DNA of 64,000 nucleotides from JANQPC01 sp039208375 (GCA_039208375.1 JBCCRC010000008.1:7206-71205); one strand, 5' to 3'; positions 53,267-62,347 are shown, counted from the first letter of the stretch. Numbers and translations are program-made. The notes: generated by a model from the letters alone, not told the origin.

Positions 53267-54549
53267 CTCGCGAACCCCGCCTCGGAGGCATCTTCGGGCC
53301 CGTAGATGTTCCGAAGGTCTGCCATCTTGGCAGACTTCATTGCGCTGGCAAGGCGCGAGAGGTCAAGCGCGCGGAACTCGTTCCATTCCGTCAGGATAAC
53401 CACCGCATCAGCCGCTTCGGCAGCGGCATAGACGTCTTCATGCCAAATCACGCCGGGCAGAAGCTTCTTACCCTCCCGATGGCCCTCGGGATCCACGACG
53501 CGCACCTCAGCGCCACCACCGACAAGGGCGGGAACTATTGTAAGGCTCGGAGCGTCGCGCATATCGTCGGTATTTGGTTTGAAGGTGACACCCAGTACGA
53601 GAATCTTCTTTCCGTTCACGTCGCCGTCGCAAAGATCGGTGATTTTGTCGATCATCCGGCGTTTAACGAGATCGTTGACCGACATCACCGTCTCGGTAAT
53701 TCGCATGGGGACGGCGTTTTCCTGTCCGATCCGTGCGAGGGCGCTGGTGTCCTTAGGAAAGCACGATCCGCCGTAACCCGGGCCTGCATGAAGGAACTTG
53801 CCGCCAATCCGGCCATCCAGCCCGATGGCGCGCGCGATTTCCTTCACATCCGCCCCAACGCGCTCGGCGAGCATGGCAATCTCGTTAATGAAGGTGATCT
53901 TGGTCGCCAGAAACGCATTGGCGGCGTATTTCGTTAGCTCGGCAGACGCGAGATCGGTGGTGATGATGGGCGCATCGCGCAGGTAAAGCGGGCGGTAGAT
54001 TTCAGCCATCACCTCGCCCGCACGCTCATTTTCAACACCGACCACAACACGGTCCGGCCGCATGAAATCGTCAATCGCCGCGCCTTCGCGCAAGAATTCA
54101 GGGTTGGAGGCCACGTCGAAATCGGCGCTGGGGTTAGCCTCGGCGATGATTTCCTTCACACGCGCGTTCGTGCCCACGGGAACCGTCGATTTCGTCACGA
54201 CCACGGTATAGCCATCCATGGCGTGGGCAATCTGTTTGGCGGCTTCGAACACGTACGTCAGGTCAGCGTGGCCGTCGCCGCGGCGCGTGGGTGTGCCAAC
54301 GGCGATAAACACCGCATCCGAACTTGCCACGGCGCCGGCCAAATCGTCGGTAAAGCTCAGGCGCCCGGCTTCGACATTACGGGCCATGAGCGACTCAAGC
54401 CCCGGCTCGTAGATGGGCACCTCGCCGCGGCGCAACATCTCAACCTTAGAGGTGTCGACATCTACGCATACGATCTCGTGCCCGAAATCAGAAAAACAAA
54501 CGCCGGAAACAAGGCCCACGTAGCCCGAGCCGATCATCGCGATTTTCAT
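53245..54549 (-). CDS. ugd: UDP-glucose 6-dehydrogenase
   Basis: Oxidises UDP-glucose to UDP-glucuronate with two NAD. The 434-residue protein starts MKIAMIGSGYVGLVSGVCFS and has VVVTKSTVPVGTNARVKEII, ASNPEFLREGAAIDDFM, and the catalytic Cys263 in GPGYGGSCFPKDTSAL. GVTFKPNTDDMRDAPSL near 330 is also conserved. It feeds the UDP-GlcA epimerase at 30309-31328 and gives the polysaccharide acidic sugars. A TTGACA box occurs about 55 bases upstream of the start, but I see no good -10. Confidence 0.96.
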   Translation of the reverse strand: MKIAMIGSGYVGLVSGVCFSDFGHEIVCVDVDTSKVEMLRRGEVPIYEPGLESLMARNVEAGRLSFTDDLAGAVASSDAVFIAVGTPTRRGDGHADLTYVFEAAKQIAHAMDGYTVVVTKSTVPVGTNARVKEIIAEANPSADFDVASNPEFLREGAAIDDFMRPDRVVVGVENERAGEVMAEIYRPLYLRDAPIITTDLASAELTKYAANAFLATKITFINEIAMLAERVGADVKEIARAIGLDGRIGGKFLHAGPGYGGSCFPKDTSALARIGQENAVPMRITETVMSVNDLVKRRMIDKITDLCDGDVNGKKILVLGVTFKPNTDDMRDAPSLTIVPALVGGGAEVRVVDPEGHREGKKLLPGVIWHEDVYAAAEAADAVVILTEWNEFRALDLSRLASAMKSAKMADLRNIYGPEDASEAGFASYVSVGR

Positions 54550-54709
54550 GGAAAACTGCCTGTGTTGTCAGATGCGCGTGACGTGCGCTAGCGAAGCCGC
54601 GATGTCAACGAAAGCAGTCGTTAGATTAGTTATTGTTGACGGGGTGTGGACCGTGGGGCGCGCCAACGAGGCACTGGCCGGGGATGGGCAAAGGCCTCGG
54701 GGCCGCGCC

Positions 54710-56314
54710 TTAGCGTTCCGTAAGCTTCAGCTCGATCCGCCGATTCTGCGCCCTTGCCTGCGCGGTATCGGCAGCGTTGACCGGGCGAAACTCCCCAAAC
54801 CCCGCCGCGGCAAGCCGATCGGGCGGAAACCCCAGATCGTCGATCATGAAACGCACAACCGACAGCGCACGCGCCTGGCTAAGCTCCCAGTTATCCGCAA
54901 ACTCGGCGCCGGGCTGGAGCGGGATGTTGTCGGTATGCCCGTCCACGCGCAGGATCCAGTCCAGCCCCTCGGGGATCCGATCCGCCACATCCAGCATGAT
55001 TTGCGAAACTGCCACGATCTGCCCCTGCCCGGCCTGGGCCAGATCGGCCGAAGCGCTCTCAAACAGAACTTCCGAGGAAAACACGAAGCGGTCCCCAACG
55101 ATCTCAACGCCATCGACATCACCAAGCACACCGCGCAACTCACCGAAGAATTCCGAACGGTAACGTTCGAGATCCTGCGCTTCGGCTTCCAACCGCAGGC
55201 GCTCACGCTCCTCAAGCTCTGCACGGCGGCGTTCTTCAGCCACAGCGCGGGCCAGGGCTGTATTCAGCTGGCTTCCCAGTGCTTCGATCTGCACCTGTGA
55301 CAGCTCATCTTGCTCGCGCGCGTCATCAAGTAGGCTTTGCAGCGAGCCAAGCTGCGTCCGCAAGGCCGCGATCTGTTCGTTCAGAAGCGTGACACGGCGC
55401 AGGCTATCGGCTGACTTCGCCTCTTCTTCCTCAAGAGCAGCATTTGCGACGGCGAGAAGTGCCGCCTGACGCTCCGCTTCGCTTATTTGTGCGTCGGCGG
55501 ACGCTTCCGCTTCGTCCCGCGCCGCCTGTGCCGCCGCCAGAAGCGTCAACGTGTTTTCCGCATCACGCCGCTGTTCTTCCAGAGCAAGCGTCATGGCTGT
55601 GAGTTCCGCGTCTGCGTTTTCAAGACGCTCCCGAAGCGCTTCCGCCGCTGCAGCCTCTGCCAACCGCGCGGCTTCTGTCTCATCAAGCTCTGCCGCCGCC
55701 GCTTCTGCCTCTGCCTGCAAATCGGCCGTCAGAGCCTCAAGCGCCTCGCGCCGGGCCGCGGCAAGGCGCGCTTCTTCCGCCTGCACGTCGATCTCGGTAC
55801 GTGCCTGCGCCAAGGCCAATTGCAGCGCCTCCTGTTCAGAAATCAGCCGCTCTTGCGTTTCTTCGAGCGCTGCGACCGTACCAAGGGCTTCATCGCGCTG
55901 CGACAGAAGCCCGGCCACCTGCGCCTCAAACGCCGTGATCCGTTCCTGGTTCTCGGCAAGTTGGGCTTCCTGCGTAGCGACTTGCCCTGTAAGCGTAGCG
56001 ATCAGTGCGGCCTGGGTGCTCACCTCGTTCTCGGCGTCGGAGAGATCACTGCTCAGTTGCGCTGCAGCATCTTCCAGATCGGCCACGCGGCGCTGTTCGA
56101 GCCCCAGCGCCTGGGCGAGGTTGACTACCTCGCCGGCCAGTTCATCAAGCTCGCTTTCCTGCCCCGAAATCGTCTCCTGCAGCACGTATTGCAGGATCAT
56201 GAAGATCGTTAGCACGAACATCAAAACTAGCAGAAGCGCTGTCATCGCGTCCACAAAGCCAGGCCAGATTGAGCCCGACATGCGCTGCTGTGCTCTGGTT
56301 CGGGTGAGCGCCAT
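54710..56314 (-). CDS. OmpA/MotB-type peptidoglycan-binding protein with long coiled coil
   Basis: The 534-residue protein has one N-terminal membrane helix (about 19-45) with Asp22 at its start (GFVDAMTALLLVLMFVLTIF), as in MotB/ExbD ion-channel subunits. A very long Glu/Ala/Gln-rich coiled coil follows at about 50-395. The C-terminal OmpA domain contains LFESASADLAQAGQGQIVAV, VDGHTDNIPLQ and WELSQARALSVVRFM, with the usual NRRIELKL end. It begins 3 bases after the MotA/ExbB-like gene, so the two probably form an ion-driven stator-like complex. The role may be cell-envelope maintenance; flagellar genes are absent here. Confidence 0.85.
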   Translation of the reverse strand: MALTRTRAQQRMSGSIWPGFVDAMTALLLVLMFVLTIFMILQYVLQETISGQESELDELAGEVVNLAQALGLEQRRVADLEDAAAQLSSDLSDAENEVSTQAALIATLTGQVATQEAQLAENQERITAFEAQVAGLLSQRDEALGTVAALEETQERLISEQEALQLALAQARTEIDVQAEEARLAAARREALEALTADLQAEAEAAAAELDETEAARLAEAAAAEALRERLENADAELTAMTLALEEQRRDAENTLTLLAAAQAARDEAEASADAQISEAERQAALLAVANAALEEEEAKSADSLRRVTLLNEQIAALRTQLGSLQSLLDDAREQDELSQVQIEALGSQLNTALARAVAEERRRAELEERERLRLEAEAQDLERYRSEFFGELRGVLGDVDGVEIVGDRFVFSSEVLFESASADLAQAGQGQIVAVSQIMLDVADRIPEGLDWILRVDGHTDNIPLQPGAEFADNWELSQARALSVVRFMIDDLGFPPDRLAAAGFGEFRPVNAADTAQARAQNRRIELKLTER

Positions 56315-56317
56315 GGG

Positions 56318-57526
56318 TTAGCTGCCGCCGCGGCCCAGCTGCTCCACAGCCCGGGTAAGCTGGTTGAGATCGGCGCGCAGGTCGGCAAGCATTTCCTGCC
56401 GGCCAGCGGAAAGCTCCTCAAGGATACGAAGAAGCTGCACATCCATCGAACGCAGGCGCATCCGAGCTTCGCCATCGGTCTCGCCCTGCTGGCCGACCGT
56501 CGCCCCCTGTTCGGCACGCGCTTCGAGAAGCTGGATCAGGCGTTCCTGCCCGGCCACGATCCTAGCGAGATCTTCCGCGGGCGCACCACCACCACCACCG
56601 CCCTGGCCAACAAGCTGCTGCACTGAATCGGTAAGGGTAGCGATCCGCGCATCAATGGCATGGCGGCTGGCATCTGAGCTTTCGTATAGCGTCTTTAGCC
56701 CATCCATCTGCTCGGCCATATGATCAAGCACAATCGAGGTGGCGCCACTGTCGCCCCCAATATCGCCATCGCCCTCGCCTGTCGCAAAGCCCACCCGGGT
56801 AATCGTTGAAAGCCAGTCTTCCAACTCACGGTAAAACCGGTTCTGCCCGTGGCTGGCGAAAAGCTCCAGAAGCCCCACGACAAGCGAACCCGCCAGCCCG
56901 ATGAGGGATGAAGCAAAGGCTACGCCCATGCCGCCAAGCTGCGCCTCAAGCCCATTGATCAGGCGCCCAAAGACCTCTACGCCACCGCCGCCGTCATCGG
57001 TGGGGGCAAGGGATCGGATAGTATCCACTACCGCAGGAACCGTGGTTGCCAGCCCGTAGAACGTGCCCAAAAGCCCAAGAAAGATCAGAAGGTTAACGAT
57101 GTAGCGCGTGATATCGCGGGCTTCTTCGATCCGCGTGGCAACCGAGTCCAGAATCGATCGGGCAGAAGTGGCGCCGATCTGCATCCTCGCTCCGCGGCTG
57201 CGCAAGAGCGTTGCCAGCGAGGCCAGAAGCCGGGGCGCGCGGGTAAACTGGTGGCCGGGCCGCTCGAGTGCGAAGCCCTCGATCCAGATGACCGAGCTGA
57301 TCAACTGGAATACCTGCCAGAAGCAGGCGAAGACGCCGATTACGAACACAAAGCCAATGAAGCCGTTCAGATACGGGTTGGCCAGGAAAACGGGCGCCAC
57401 GCGCGGATAGGCGATGTAGGCGCCAATGCCCACAAGCAAAAGCACTACGAGCATCAGCATGATCTGACGCACGGGTTGAGTGAACTGTAGCTCGGCCTCT
57501 CGGTCCAGTCGGTCTGTCAGCGACAT
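56318..57526 (-). CDS. MotA/TolQ/ExbB-type membrane protein
   Basis: The 402-residue protein has two N-terminal helices (about 22-42 and 52-80), then a cytoplasmic stretch, then a helix pair (ITRYIVNLLIFLGLLGTFYG near 140-160 and FASSLIGLAGSLVVGLLELF near 204-223) with the MotA/TolQ/ExbB channel pattern. The C-terminal third is soluble and helical, with a Gly-rich linker near 310. It would pair with the OmpA/MotB-like protein encoded 3 bases downstream. Sequence and context do not show what the complex powers. Confidence 0.85.
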   Translation of the reverse strand: MSLTDRLDREAELQFTQPVRQIMLMLVVLLLVGIGAYIAYPRVAPVFLANPYLNGFIGFVFVIGVFACFWQVFQLISSVIWIEGFALERPGHQFTRAPRLLASLATLLRSRGARMQIGATSARSILDSVATRIEEARDITRYIVNLLIFLGLLGTFYGLATTVPAVVDTIRSLAPTDDGGGGVEVFGRLINGLEAQLGGMGVAFASSLIGLAGSLVVGLLELFASHGQNRFYRELEDWLSTITRVGFATGEGDGDIGGDSGATSIVLDHMAEQMDGLKTLYESSDASRHAIDARIATLTDSVQQLVGQGGGGGGAPAEDLARIVAGQERLIQLLEARAEQGATVGQQGETDGEARMRLRSMDVQLLRILEELSAGRQEMLADLRADLNQLTRAVEQLGRGGS

Positions 57527-57603
57527 GTCCGATGCTCAATATTTTCGTTGTTTCCACGATATAGGGTGTGGCGCAGGCTGCCAACACGCAATTTGTGCTC
57601 TGA

Positions 57604-58143
57604 TCAACCGGCAATGGCGCGCACGCGGCGGGCGAGCCAGCTGAGTTCCTCATCCGCAATGCCCAGCTCCGCCAAGTGATCGGCGGTGTTGAACAGATAC
57701 TCCGTGTTCGGCCCCCGGCCGCCCACGGCGTGGGCGATGATATGGGCCTGATCTTCCAGATCCAGCCCGCCGCAATACTGATCATGTTCGCGATCCACGA
57801 TGTATGTAATCGCGGGCACAGCGCGCCCATCGTCCAGCGTGACCGACACCTTCGTTTCAAGATAGGCCGATGAGATCAATTCACGTTCCCGCAAGTATGC
57901 CATCACCTCCGCTTCCGCCCCGTCGAAAACCCGGAAGGCAAGGCCTTCGCAGGCCGCGCCTATATGGGTGTCGAGCGCCAAAACGAGGCCAGGATCGCCC
58001 ACTGTGCCCCGGTGATGGATCGATCTCATACAAAAGCTTCGGGCATAGTCGGCCAGTCGCGCGATGCGGCGTTCGGCATGGTCGAAGCCCGGGTGCCACA
58101 TGAGCGATCCGTAGCCGAATATCCATAGCGGCGTTCCGCCCAT
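57604..58143 (-). CDS. ChaC-like gamma-glutamylcyclotransferase
   Basis: Predicted to release 5-oxoproline from gamma-glutamyl peptides such as glutathione. The 179-residue protein has the diagnostic WIFGYGSLMWHPGFDHAERR near the start, YARSFCMRSIHHRGTVGDPG, and CEGLAFRVFDGAEAEVMAYL with the region expected to hold the catalytic Glu. It is divergent from the DUF2125 gene with a 63-base gap and lies downstream of the MotA-like gene on the same strand. Confidence 0.88.
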   Translation of the reverse strand: MGGTPLWIFGYGSLMWHPGFDHAERRIARLADYARSFCMRSIHHRGTVGDPGLVLALDTHIGAACEGLAFRVFDGAEAEVMAYLRERELISSAYLETKVSVTLDDGRAVPAITYIVDREHDQYCGGLDLEDQAHIIAHAVGGRGPNTEYLFNTADHLAELGIADEELSWLARRVRAIAG

Positions 58144-58206
58144 CGCGCTGGCCCTCCGTATTGTCGCACTGTAAACAGCAGCGCGCGTGCGGGTGAAAGG
58201 GGCGCC

Positions 58207-59208
58207 ATGCGGAAAATTCTGTGGCTGATCATGCTTGTGCCGATCGCCCTAGTCGGCGCATGGTTTGCTTGGGCAGAAGTGCTTGATCGCGGGTTTTCCG
58301 CCTGGCTTGACCAACGCCGGGGCGAGGGCTGGGTCGCCGAGGCCCGCGTAATCGAAACGACGGGCTTTCCCGTGCGATTTCGAACCCGCGCTGTCGGGCT
58401 TGATCTGGCAGACCCTGAAACGGGCCTGTCGCTTGTGATGCCGGGACTCACCCTTGAATCGGAGAGCTTCAGCCCGAATGACATCGCGGCGACGTTTCCC
58501 GAAAACTTCGTTGTCGCTACCCCGATTGAACAGATCGAGGTTACGGCGTCGCGATTTGAGGCGTCGCTTGCTGTTGACCCTGGGCCGGCGCTGGGGCTGC
58601 GGCGCGCAGATCTTTTGCTGGAAGATATCAAGCTAGACTCTTCCCTTCGGTGGACGTCGTCGCTTGCGTCCGCAACCTTAAGAGCAGAGCGTGCGGTGGA
58701 CGACGAACTTGTTCAGTCAGTCACTTTTACCGCGGCCGATTTCGTTCCGAGCGCCCCGCTGCGCCGCACGCTCGATCCCGCCGGCGTGTTCCCCGAAACA
58801 ATCGAACAGTTGGCAGTCGATGCGGTCATCGGGTTTGACACAGCGTGGGACAGAAGGGCTATCGAGGTCTCCCGCCCGCAAATCCGTACGCTTGATCTGA
58901 CGGCGCTTGATGCGGTCTGGGGCGATGCGCGGCTTGAAGCCGCCGGCGCGCTTACGGTTGATGAAGAGGGCGTGCCCGATGGCACCATCACCGTTCGCGC
59001 CACCAATTGGCGCGAGATCTTCGCGGTGCTGCGCAATGCTAGGTTGGTTCCAGACGGGTTTGCGCCCGCGATCGAGAGCGTTCTGGAATCCCTGGCCGGA
59101 TTGTCGGGGCGCCCGGAAACACTTGACGCCCCACTTCGGTTTTCAAATGGGCTGATCAGCTTCGGGCCAATCCCGCTTGGCCCGGCGCCACGGATCGTGA
59201 TCCGCTAG
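58207..59208 (+). CDS. DUF2125 domain protein
   Basis: A 333-residue protein of the alphaproteobacterial DUF2125 family, of unknown function. It has one N-terminal membrane anchor (ILWLIMLVPIALVGAWFAWA) and an extracytoplasmic beta-rich body. GFPVRFRTRAVGLDLADPET near 50 and FSNGLISFGPIPLGPAPRI at the very end fit the family. The gene overlaps the end of the convergent extensin gene by 4 bases. Confidence 0.82.
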   Translation: MRKILWLIMLVPIALVGAWFAWAEVLDRGFSAWLDQRRGEGWVAEARVIETTGFPVRFRTRAVGLDLADPETGLSLVMPGLTLESESFSPNDIAATFPENFVVATPIEQIEVTASRFEASLAVDPGPALGLRRADLLLEDIKLDSSLRWTSSLASATLRAERAVDDELVQSVTFTAADFVPSAPLRRTLDPAGVFPETIEQLAVDAVIGFDTAWDRRAIEVSRPQIRTLDLTALDAVWGDARLEAAGALTVDEEGVPDGTITVRATNWREIFAVLRNARLVPDGFAPAIESVLESLAGLSGRPETLDAPLRFSNGLISFGPIPLGPAPRIVIR

Positions 59209-59804
59209 CGGCAGTAGGGGCCGCTTCGATGGTTGGCCACGTCGAAGTGAAAGTGATTCTGGTGGAACCGATCCGATTCAGGCCCCAATACCGTTCCGAA
59301 CGGCCCGCAAGCAGCACCGTGCAACCGCCGCATAATGCGGCTTTCGCGCCCCGATCCGCGCCAGTCATCGCTCACCGTCAGCCGCGATCCATCGGCGAGA
59401 GTCAGACCGGAAATATCAATCGCCCGGCCCTTGGCGTGTTCCGAAATGCGGGCCCCGGGGCGGCTGTTGCGCGTGCGGCAGGCATAGGATGCGGCGACGT
59501 GGAATTGGCGGATGCCACCACCCAGCCGCCCGACGGCGGGTTTCGCGCCGGTTTCCACCCAAGTGCCGAAAGCACGCGCAGTCTCACACGTGATCGTGGC
59601 AGGCTGGCTTAGGGTGATTTCGCCAATCGCCGTGATCCGCACCGGGTTGGAGATGCCGCAGGCGCTGTTTCGGCTGGTCACCGGGGGCACCTGTTCGCCC
59701 ACAAGGCCCGGCACGCCGCATAGCCCGCCCCGTTCCGCAGCGCGATCCGAACCACCGCAGGCTACAAGCAGGGCCAGCGCAGCCATCGCGAAGGCCCGGC
59801 TCAC
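59205..59804 (-). CDS. extensin-family lipoprotein
   Basis: A 199-residue predicted lipoprotein (MAALALLVACGGS; lipobox LVAC). The body matches the bacterial extensin-like C-terminal domain: CGISNPVRITAIGEITLSQP, GGIRQFHVAASYACRTRN, then SEHAKGRAIDISGLTLADG with His and Asp typical of metal-dependent peptidases of the D-Ala-D-Ala carboxypeptidase fold. A cell-wall role is probable. The GTG start at 59804 overlaps the tyrA stop; ATG at 59786 would also keep the signal peptide. Confidence 0.85.
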   Translation of the reverse strand: MSRAFAMAALALLVACGGSDRAAERGGLCGVPGLVGEQVPPVTSRNSACGISNPVRITAIGEITLSQPATITCETARAFGTWVETGAKPAVGRLGGGIRQFHVAASYACRTRNSRPGARISEHAKGRAIDISGLTLADGSRLTVSDDWRGSGRESRIMRRLHGAACGPFGTVLGPESDRFHQNHFHFDVANHRSGPYCR

Positions 59805-60721
59805 TTGCGCACCGCCGCGCGCCCGAAATCGGGCGCATCGGTATCCTGCCCCGCCTCAATAATCCCGCGCCGGATCGCCCGCGTGCGGGTGAAGTAATCG
59901 TGCAGATGGTCGCCATCCCCGGTGCGGATCGCCCGCTGAAGGGCAAAGAGCTCCTCGGTGAAGCGGCCCAGAATTTCCAATGTGGCGTCCTTGTTCGTAA
60001 GAAAAACATCACGCCACATCGTGGGGTCGCTCGCCGCAATCCGCGTGAAATCGCGAAACCCGGCGGCGGAATATTTGATCACTTCACTGTCGGTTACCCG
60101 GCGCAAGTCATCAGCCACGCCCACCATCGTGTAGGCGATCAGATGCGGTGCGTGGCTGGTGACGGCGAGGACAAGATCGTGGCGCGCCACATCCATCAGA
60201 TCAACCTGCGATCCCATGGCGCGCCAGAGCGCAGCGAGCTTATCCACCGCCCCGGGATCGGTGCCCTCCGGCGGCACGAGCACGCACCAGCGGCCCTCAA
60301 AAAGCTCGGGAAAGCCGGATCGGGGCCCGGAATGCTCTGTGCCCGCCAACGGGTGACCAGGGATGAAATGCACGCCGTCGGGCAGATGCGGCCCAACCGC
60401 CTCGACAACGGCGCGTTTGACGGAACCCACATCGGTAACCGTCACGCCCGGCGCAAGATGCGGCGCGATCCCTTCCGCGATCGGGCCCATCGCGCCGACG
60501 GGGGTTGCGAGCACCACAAGATCAGCACCCGCCACAGCCTCGGCCGCCGTCGGCACCACACGGTCGCAAAGCCCGATCTCTTCAGCGATCCGGCGGGTTT
60601 CGACGGAGCGCGCGGTGCCCACAACCTCCCCAGCCAGGCCATCACGGCGCATGGCCAGAGCCATTGATGACGCGATCAGGCCAAGGCCGATCAGCGCAAC
60701 GCGATTGTAGAGCTGGCTCAT
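59801..60721 (-). CDS. tyrA: prephenate/arogenate dehydrogenase
   Basis: A tyrosine-pathway dehydrogenase. With ATG at 60721, overlapping the hisC stop, it is 306 residues. An N-terminal NAD-binding domain (VALIGLGLIASSMALAMRRD) is followed by PVGAMGPIAEGIAPHLAPGV, FIPGHPLAGTEHSGPRSGFP (conserved catalytic His region) and HAPHLIAYTMVGVADDLRRV. It lacks chorismate mutase or ACT domains. hisC-tyrA pairing is common in alphaproteobacteria because HisC can transaminate aromatic precursors. Confidence 0.93.
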   Translation of the reverse strand: MSQLYNRVALIGLGLIASSMALAMRRDGLAGEVVGTARSVETRRIAEEIGLCDRVVPTAAEAVAGADLVVLATPVGAMGPIAEGIAPHLAPGVTVTDVGSVKRAVVEAVGPHLPDGVHFIPGHPLAGTEHSGPRSGFPELFEGRWCVLVPPEGTDPGAVDKLAALWRAMGSQVDLMDVARHDLVLAVTSHAPHLIAYTMVGVADDLRRVTDSEVIKYSAAGFRDFTRIAASDPTMWRDVFLTNKDATLEILGRFTEELFALQRAIRTGDGDHLHDYFTRTRAIRRGIIEAGQDTDAPDFGRAAVRK

Positions 60722-61806
60722 GCAGCCGCCTCTTGCCCAGCGCCAATCACCGCCACAACACGGCGGCAGGCCGGTTCGTCGCCAACAGTGATGCGCAGGC
60801 AATGGGGCAGCTTGTAGCCGGCAACCTTGCGCACGAGAATCCCATCGTTCCGCAGCCGGGTTTCAGCAGCATTGGCGTCGTCGGCACTGGCAAAGCGGGC
60901 CAGCACGAAGTTCGCGTGGCTCTCGTCACAGCCAAGGCCAAGATCCCGTAAGGCGCCTGTCAGCCAGGCGCGGAGGCGCGCGTTTTCGGCAAGGTACCAA
61001 TCCGCGTAGGCCACATCTCGGATCGCCGCCTCCGCCGTGGCAAGCTGTGAGGCAGACAAGTTGAAGGGCCCGCGTACACGGTTGAGCACGTCGATGATGG
61101 GCTTAGGCGCGTAGCCCCAACCAATGCGCAAACCGCCAAGGCCATAGAGCTTTGAAAACGTTCGTATCATCACGACGTTCCCGTGTTCGCCCACGATCGA
61201 TGCACCGCCATCGTACCCCGAAACAAACTCCGCATAGGCCCCATCAAGCACCAACACGCAGTCGGGCGGCAATCCATCCGCGAGCCGCGCCGCCTCCCCC
61301 TCGGCCAGCATCGTTCCGGTAGGGTTCGCGGGGTTGGCAACGAAGACAAGCCGGGTGCGATCGGTCACGGCTGCGAGGATCGCGTCGATATCTACCACCC
61401 GCTCGCGCTCCGCCACTTCCACAGGCGTGGCGCCTGCGGCGAGGGCCGAGATGCGATACATCGAAAAGCCGTGCTCGGTAACAATCACCTCATCGCCGGG
61501 GCCCGCGTAGCACTGGCAGAGAAAGGCAATGATCTCATCCGAGCCCGCGCCGCAGATGATGCGATCCGGATCGAGGCCGCGCACCGATCCGATCGCTGCG
61601 CGCAGGTCTGCGTGATCAGACGACGGATAGCGATGCAGGGTTGCAGCCGTGCCTGCAAAGGCGGCCTGTGCGGCCTTCGACGGCCCGAACGGGTTTTCGT
61701 TCGAACTGAGTTTAATCACCTGATCCAGGCCCTCGACCCGGTTCGCGCCGCCCTCATAGAGTTCGATTCCCATGATCCCGGGCTGCGGAGACGGGCTGCG
61801 CATCAT
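60718..61806 (-). CDS. hisC: histidinol-phosphate aminotransferase
   Basis: A PLP enzyme of fold type I, used in histidine synthesis and often also for aromatic amino acids. The 362 residues include KLSSNENPFGPSKAA near 32, ANPANPTGTML near 158, LDGAYAEF near 187 and the PLP lysine Lys219 in RTFSKLYGLGGLRIGW. The C-terminal half has the usual Arg-containing LPHCLRITVG. Its stop overlaps the tyrA start, so the two genes and the extensin gene form one coupled unit. Confidence 0.95.
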   Translation of the reverse strand: MMRSPSPQPGIMGIELYEGGANRVEGLDQVIKLSSNENPFGPSKAAQAAFAGTAATLHRYPSSDHADLRAAIGSVRGLDPDRIICGAGSDEIIAFLCQCYAGPGDEVIVTEHGFSMYRISALAAGATPVEVAERERVVDIDAILAAVTDRTRLVFVANPANPTGTMLAEGEAARLADGLPPDCVLVLDGAYAEFVSGYDGGASIVGEHGNVVMIRTFSKLYGLGGLRIGWGYAPKPIIDVLNRVRGPFNLSASQLATAEAAIRDVAYADWYLAENARLRAWLTGALRDLGLGCDESHANFVLARFASADDANAAETRLRNDGILVRKVAGYKLPHCLRITVGDEPACRRVVAVIGAGQEAAA

Positions 61807-61856
61807 CTAGCGGGCCTTTCGTTAAGTTGCGGCATTCCGAATAACGCGTGGCGCTC

Positions 61857-62264
61857 TCAAGAGCCAGCCTTGGCATCGAACGCAGCCCGGGCGGCAAGGA
61901 TCCGCGGCATATGGGCGTAACCCCACTTGGCCATAATGCCCAATGGTTCTTGAACGGCCTCGCCCAGATCGGTCAAGCTGTAAGACACCACTCGGGGAAA
62001 GCCGCCCTTTTCAACGCGGGCCACCAGCCCGTCCCGCTCCAGCGCTCGCAACACCTGCGTGAGCATCTTTTGTGAGATATCGGGGATTTCGCGCCGCAGC
62101 TCGCCGAACCGAAGTGGTCCGGCGGAAAGTCCCACCAGGATCAGAATGCTCCACTTGTCCCCGATGTGATCAAGAACCTGACGGATCGGGCAGGTCTTGG
62201 GATCAAGCGGGGGAAGAACCCGCGGCTCCTCCGCGCGCGCCTCGATGGGATCGCCTTTTTCCAT
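61857..62264 (-). CDS. HxlR-family transcriptional regulator
   Basis: A winged-helix regulator of 135 residues when started at ATG 62264; a GTG at 62291 would add nine. DPKTCPIRQVLDHIGDKWSI carries the conserved Cys and the HxlR signature. GPLRFGELRREIPDISQKML and LERDGLVARV complete the helix-turn-helix and wing. HxlR proteins commonly regulate a divergent neighbour, often in response to electrophiles or oxidants. Here the neighbour is a metallo-beta-lactamase-fold hydrolase gene, with a perfect palindrome between them at 62291-62317. Confidence 0.93.
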   Translation of the reverse strand: MEKGDPIEARAEEPRVLPPLDPKTCPIRQVLDHIGDKWSILILVGLSAGPLRFGELRREIPDISQKMLTQVLRALERDGLVARVEKGGFPRVVSYSLTDLGEAVQEPLGIMAKWGYAHMPRILAARAAFDAKAGS

Positions 62265-62290
62265 GGTTACCGAAAAGTGCCTTCTCGCCA

Positions 62291-62317
62291 CCGTTAGTTT
62301 CGTGTGGATACTAACGG
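62291..62317. promoter_or_regulatory. palindromic operator candidate for the HxlR regulator
   Basis: Perfect 8-bp arms CCGTTAGT (62291-62298) and ACTAACGG (62310-62317) are separated by 11 bases. The palindrome sits between the divergent HxlR and hydrolase genes, about 26 bases from the regulator's ATG and 30 from the hydrolase ATG. Size and place suit a dimeric winged-helix repressor controlling both genes. A GATACT box at 62307-62312 overlaps one arm. Confidence 0.7.
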
Positions 62318-62347
62318 GCCATTCGCGTCTCGCAATGGAGTATTTCT

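Noticed and set aside
55551..56321. 256-codon + strand open frame, serine/arginine-rich
   Set aside because: It is antisense to the Ala/Glu-rich coiled-coil gene, whose codon bias opens the opposite frames; its composition is low-complexity and it has no ribosome binding site or neighbour.
54710..57526. Zorya-type defence system (ZorA/ZorB)
   Set aside because: The MotA/MotB-like pair is superficially similar, but no ZorC, ZorD or ZorE nuclease/helicase gene is adjacent, and the long extension is in the MotB-like protein and not in the MotA-like one.
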